Shown here: in pieces, positions 61,319 through 64,000 of the stretch
Layout: each line of letters begins with the position of its first letter
Position numbering within the stretch: the first letter of the stretch is position 1
From: Halonatronomonas sp051745085
GTDB lineage: Bacteria > Bacillota > Halanaerobiia > Halanaerobiales > Halarsenatibacteraceae
Assembly: GCA_051745085.1 (NCBI GenBank)
Contig: JBNJDR010000001.1
Span: 52,178-116,177 of the forward strand
Direction of reading: 5' to 3'
Length of the DNA stretch: 64,000 nt
Program-made: the position numbers and the translations under genes
Notes under the pieces: model-generated
What the model was told of the DNA's origin: nothing
Seen by the model: the letters and a program-made list of their open reading frames with translations, nothing else
Databases searched by the model: none

Positions 61319-62554
61319 TTATTTTATCTCAAAACTATATTGTTTTCCTAACAAGAAATATGCTATAAACATTACTATGGAAACAAAAACGAAGGTAAAG
61401 AGAAATCCTAAATAATCGATAAATATTCCCCCCATTAATGGTAGTAAGACAATCATGAAGTTTAAAGTGCCTCGAATACCAAGATAAACTGTTCTTCTCT
61501 CATCAGGGGCAATCTGTAACAGGTAAGGCTCAAAACCTACTTGACGGCCGCTCTTTAAAAATCCGATCAAGAAGAAAATAATCGCAAAATATTCTGGCCC
61601 CGCCGGAGTTATAGCCAGAGCTATAAGAGGAACGATTGCTCCTCCTAATATGCATATACGAACCACTATTTTAGAATTAAATCTATCAGAAATATAACCC
61701 CAGAGAAAATTTGAGAGAATAGTCCCGGCAATTTGGAACAAAAGATATCTGCCTATATAACCTGTACCAACAGCAAAAGTTTCTCGAGCGTAAACAATAT
61801 AAAAAGGAAGTAACATCACACTAAAACTGGCCATATTCTCAATTATTATATATTGAATAAAATTTTTATCTGCCCTTAGAATATCGGGTACTCGCTTAAT
61901 ATACTCTTTAAGAGACAATCTATCCTCATCTTTATTTATAGACGGGGGTTCCTGGATAAACCAAAAAGCAATCGAAGCTATTACCAGACCTAAAAACCCG
62001 ATAAACAAAGTTAGTGAATAATTTATAGGAAAAGCAAAACTGTCTCCAGAAAAAATATTTTGGATCACCATTCCTCCTATAAATGCAGCAGTACTAGCAG
62101 CAAATTGTTTACTGGCATATAATTTACCCCTTTCTCCTCGGACCACTGTTTTCCCAATAATATCACTATAAGACATCCCAGCAAACCCACCACTGATAGA
62201 AAAAATAAATACCCAGAAAAAGAAGCTTATTACTACTAGCTCAGGCCTAGTCTCTCCAAAAAAGTAAGTGAAAAATGCCATCCCCAGAAATGAGAATGCT
62301 CTTAGGTAGATTCCAACAAGTAAAAACTTTTTCCGGTAATCATAAGAGTTCATGTAATGGCTAAAAACAATATTAAACAATTTGGGGGCACCTAACATAA
62401 TGGAATATAAAAGTCCAAAAATAATTTTAGAATCTACTAAGGTAGCAAGTAGGGAAGGGAAAACAGTATTGAAATCTATCATGGACATCGTTAAAGTCAG
62501 AAAAAATCCATGCCAGATAAATATTATATATGACTCTTTTAGCTTTTTATTCAT
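61319..62554 (-). CDS. Major facilitator superfamily transporter
   Basis: 411 residues, 12 predicted helices. MFS-type loops are visible (SGGFAGMSYSDIIGKTVVRG, and a second half DRFNSKIVVRICILGG). Substrate is unknown. Confidence 0.85.
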   Translation of the reverse strand: MNKKLKESYIIFIWHGFFLTLTMSMIDFNTVFPSLLATLVDSKIIFGLLYSIMLGAPKLFNIVFSHYMNSYDYRKKFLLVGIYLRAFSFLGMAFFTYFFGETRPELVVISFFFWVFIFSISGGFAGMSYSDIIGKTVVRGERGKLYASKQFAASTAAFIGGMVIQNIFSGDSFAFPINYSLTLFIGFLGLVIASIAFWFIQEPPSINKDEDRLSLKEYIKRVPDILRADKNFIQYIIIENMASFSVMLLPFYIVYARETFAVGTGYIGRYLLFQIAGTILSNFLWGYISDRFNSKIVVRICILGGAIVPLIALAITPAGPEYFAIIFFLIGFLKSGRQVGFEPYLLQIAPDERRTVYLGIRGTLNFMIVLLPLMGGIFIDYLGFLFTFVFVSIVMFIAYFLLGKQYSFEIK

Positions 62555-62573
62555 AGGTCGACCCCTCGTCTAT

Positions 62574-63173
62574 TTATTCTATCTTTTCAGGCTCTGGATA
62601 AACAACATCATGTGTTTCTACATCTACTTTTTCCATTACCTGCGCTTCTTTCGGCCTATCATTATTATCTGTTTCAACTGCTGCTATTTCATCCACTACT
62701 TCCTTACCATCCACTACTTTACCAAATGCTGCATAGGCCCCATCGAGACGAAAAAAATCTTTATGCATGATAAAAAACTGAGATCCCGCTGAATCATAGG
62801 CTTGAGACCGGGCCATCGATATTACACCCCGGCTATGTTTGAGTTCATTTTTAAAGTCATTTTGAGAGAACTCACCTTTAATTTTGTAGCCGGGACCGCC
62901 TCTCCCTGTTCCTTCTGGGTCTCCTCCCTGAATCATAAATTCTTCTATAACCCGGTGAAAAATAAGACCATCATAGAAGCCTTGCTCTACCAAATAAATA
63001 AAATTATTAACTGTGTTAGGCGCAACCTCAGGATAGAGTTCCAGTTTGATTTCCGCTCCATTTTCCATAGTTATAGTAACTAAAGGATTGTTCGAATCTG
63101 CTTCTACATTTGCCATTAATATAAAACCTCCTAAGATAATTAAAATGAATAAAGATGATATCGTTACTTTCAT
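62574..63173 (-). CDS. Exported peptidyl-prolyl cis-trans isomerase (cyclophilin type)
   Basis: A 199-residue cyclophilin with an N-terminal hydrophobic signal (about 4-24) and no lipobox Cys. The catalytic motif is YDGLIFHRVIEEFMIQGGDP, then GTGRGGPGYKIKGEF and SAGSQFFIMHKDFFRLDGAY. It would act on folding of envelope or periplasmic proteins. Confidence 0.94.
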   Translation of the reverse strand: MKVTISSLFILIILGGFILMANVEADSNNPLVTITMENGAEIKLELYPEVAPNTVNNFIYLVEQGFYDGLIFHRVIEEFMIQGGDPEGTGRGGPGYKIKGEFSQNDFKNELKHSRGVISMARSQAYDSAGSQFFIMHKDFFRLDGAYAAFGKVVDGKEVVDEIAAVETDNNDRPKEAQVMEKVDVETHDVVYPEPEKIE

Positions 63174-63366
63174 AACACATCCCTTTCTTATCTTTTATTT
63201 AAATATTCCGCCTCTGGTTAATGAAAGACATAAGAGTCTTGAAAATATATTAATCAGATTTTACAATCTATATTATTATATCATCACTTTTACAAAATTA
63301 TAGTAAATGAAGAACAAAATAATAATGGTTGAATAATTATAATAACTTTGAATTTAAACTAATTTT

Positions 63367-63395
63367 TTGACGTAGGTCAATATATATACTATCAT
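63367..63395 (+). promoter_or_regulatory. Promoter with FNR/FixK-like box
   Basis: TTGACGTAGGTCAA (63367-63380) is a perfect TTGA-N6-TCAA dyad with five-base arms. It overlaps a -35 TTGACG with 17 bp to TATCAT. A Crp/Fnr protein bound here would most likely repress this start. It lies upstream of the acyltransferase gene. Confidence 0.6.
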
Positions 63396-63462
63396 GTTAA
63401 CTAAGATTTATTTTTAAAAAAGAGCCAATTTGTTAAATAATATAAAAATCAAGGGGATTTTT

Positions 63463-64000
63463 ATGAAGAAAAGAAGAATAGAAGAGATTGACTTACTGAG
63501 AAGCATCGCGATAATTTGCGTGGTTATAGTACATTCAGTCTCCCGGGTTATTGAAATTTATGAAAGCCACAATATGTTGCTGAGTTACCAAAAAGATATT
63601 TTATTAACCATAAGACTGTTTACCACATTTGGTACTCCAATTTTCATCTTTCTTTCCGTCTTCCTATTAGCTTATGCTTATTCTGATCATCTGCCTGATA
63701 ATTTCATGAAAAAAAGGGTAAAACTCATCCTAATACCCTACATATCGATGGCTTTAATCTATGCCTTCATCATGGTTCATGAAAATGGTTTTCTCCACAA
63801 TGGAGACGCAGTAATAAAATATATACAATATTTTATAGAAAACATTTTTACTGGCTTTTATCGACATGGCTACTTTATAATCGTTATCTTTCAATTTTAT
63901 ATTATATATAAACTATTTAATAAGAAACTAAAAAAAATAAATACGATAAAATTATTATCATTTACTTTTTTCATAAATATATTATATTTGATGTTTTTCA
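63463..64000 (+). CDS. Acyltransferase family 3 membrane protein, cut by the window end
   Basis: An ATG at 63463 behind AAGGGGATTTTT opens a frame that runs off the window (179 residues seen). MKKRRIEEIDLLRSIAIICV is the standard start of membrane acyltransferase-3 proteins. Several helices follow, with GTPIFIFLSVFLLAYAYSD and HGYFIIVIFQFYIIYKLF, close to IcaC/YfiQ-like members. Such proteins O-acylate polysaccharides or lipids. The C-terminal half is outside the window. Confidence 0.85.
   Translation, partial: MKKRRIEEIDLLRSIAIICVVIVHSVSRVIEIYESHNMLLSYQKDILLTIRLFTTFGTPIFIFLSVFLLAYAYSDHLPDNFMKKRVKLILIPYISMALIYAFIMVHENGFLHNGDAVIKYIQYFIENIFTGFYRHGYFIIVIFQFYIIYKLFNKKLKKINTIKLLSFTFFINILYLMFF

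Overview
The window looks like a chromosomal segment of a low-GC, anaerobic Firmicutes-type bacterium with an outer membrane, most plausibly of the order Halanaerobiales. This is an inference, not an identification. The base composition is AT-rich. T-box leaders, GerW/YtfJ, AbrB/SpoVT and ComEB-type genes are Firmicutes traits. A complete apolipoprotein N-acyltransferase (Lnt) and many exported periplasm-type proteins suggest a diderm envelope. Pyruvate/2-oxoacid:ferredoxin oxidoreductase genes and an FNR-like site fit anaerobic life. I found no CRISPR array, prophage, insertion sequence or rRNA operon.

Layout. 1-6.1 kb: the end of an RqcH/NFACT gene, then a minus-strand operon of an opine-dehydrogenase-like enzyme, a B12-binding/glutamate-mutase-like fusion protein, a Crp/Fnr regulator and Lnt. 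6.1-13.3 kb: an EF-G paralogue, a soluble PQQ-type sugar dehydrogenase, an HD-GYP protein and a 2-oxoacid:ferredoxin oxidoreductase pair. 13.4-19 kb: hydrolase, patatin, PAS-GGDEF protein, 3-methyladenine glycosylase, PAP2 phosphatase and two unknowns. 19-22 kb: a 23-residue membrane micropeptide and an ABC-2 exporter operon. 22-27.8 kb: a T-box-controlled aroA-aroF-tyrA-aroC-aroB operon whose candidate specifier is a Tyr codon. 27.8-32.8 kb: an accessory patch with a zinc ribbon, an ArsR regulator, a lipoprotein behind a c-di-GMP-I riboswitch, a 1.1-kb tandem duplication of the ytfI-ytfJ (DUF2953-gerW) pair with one copy broken, a chemoreceptor remnant and PspC.

32.8-38.3 kb: a T-box-controlled LOR/SDH-type ornithine cyclodeaminase-like gene (candidate Pro specifier), mobB-mobA-moeA, pgpA, dCMP deaminase, an AbrB-type regulator with a zinc ribbon, and an inositol monophosphatase. 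38.3-46.9 kb: a polar amino-acid ABC transporter, MATE pump, deoD, a lipid kinase, a regulator and an Eis-like acetyltransferase. 47-54.3 kb: a four-gene DNA-end-processing cluster (AddB-like ATPase, UvrD-type helicase, PD-(D/E)XK nuclease with four cysteines, RecJ). 54.4-56.3 kb: an arsR-permease-thioredoxin operon with an operator inside its promoter. 56.4-64 kb: an LCP protein, six tRNA genes, small membrane proteins, a cyclase, a DUF368 transporter, an MFS transporter, an exported cyclophilin and the start of an acyltransferase-3 gene behind an FNR-like box.

How the parts work together. Amino-acid supply is controlled by two T-boxes whose candidate specifier codons match the pathway end products. 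Cyclic-di-GMP appears as a maker (GGDEF), a possible degrader (HD-GYP) and a sensor (riboswitch). Envelope functions recur (Lnt, PgpA, PAP2, LCP, DUF368, lipid kinase, acyltransferase). The two loci I find most worth study are the opine-dehydrogenase/B12-mutase-like operon and the four-gene helicase-nuclease cluster. Gene starts were moved from the longest reading frame to the codon best placed behind a ribosome-binding site where the sequence supported this.
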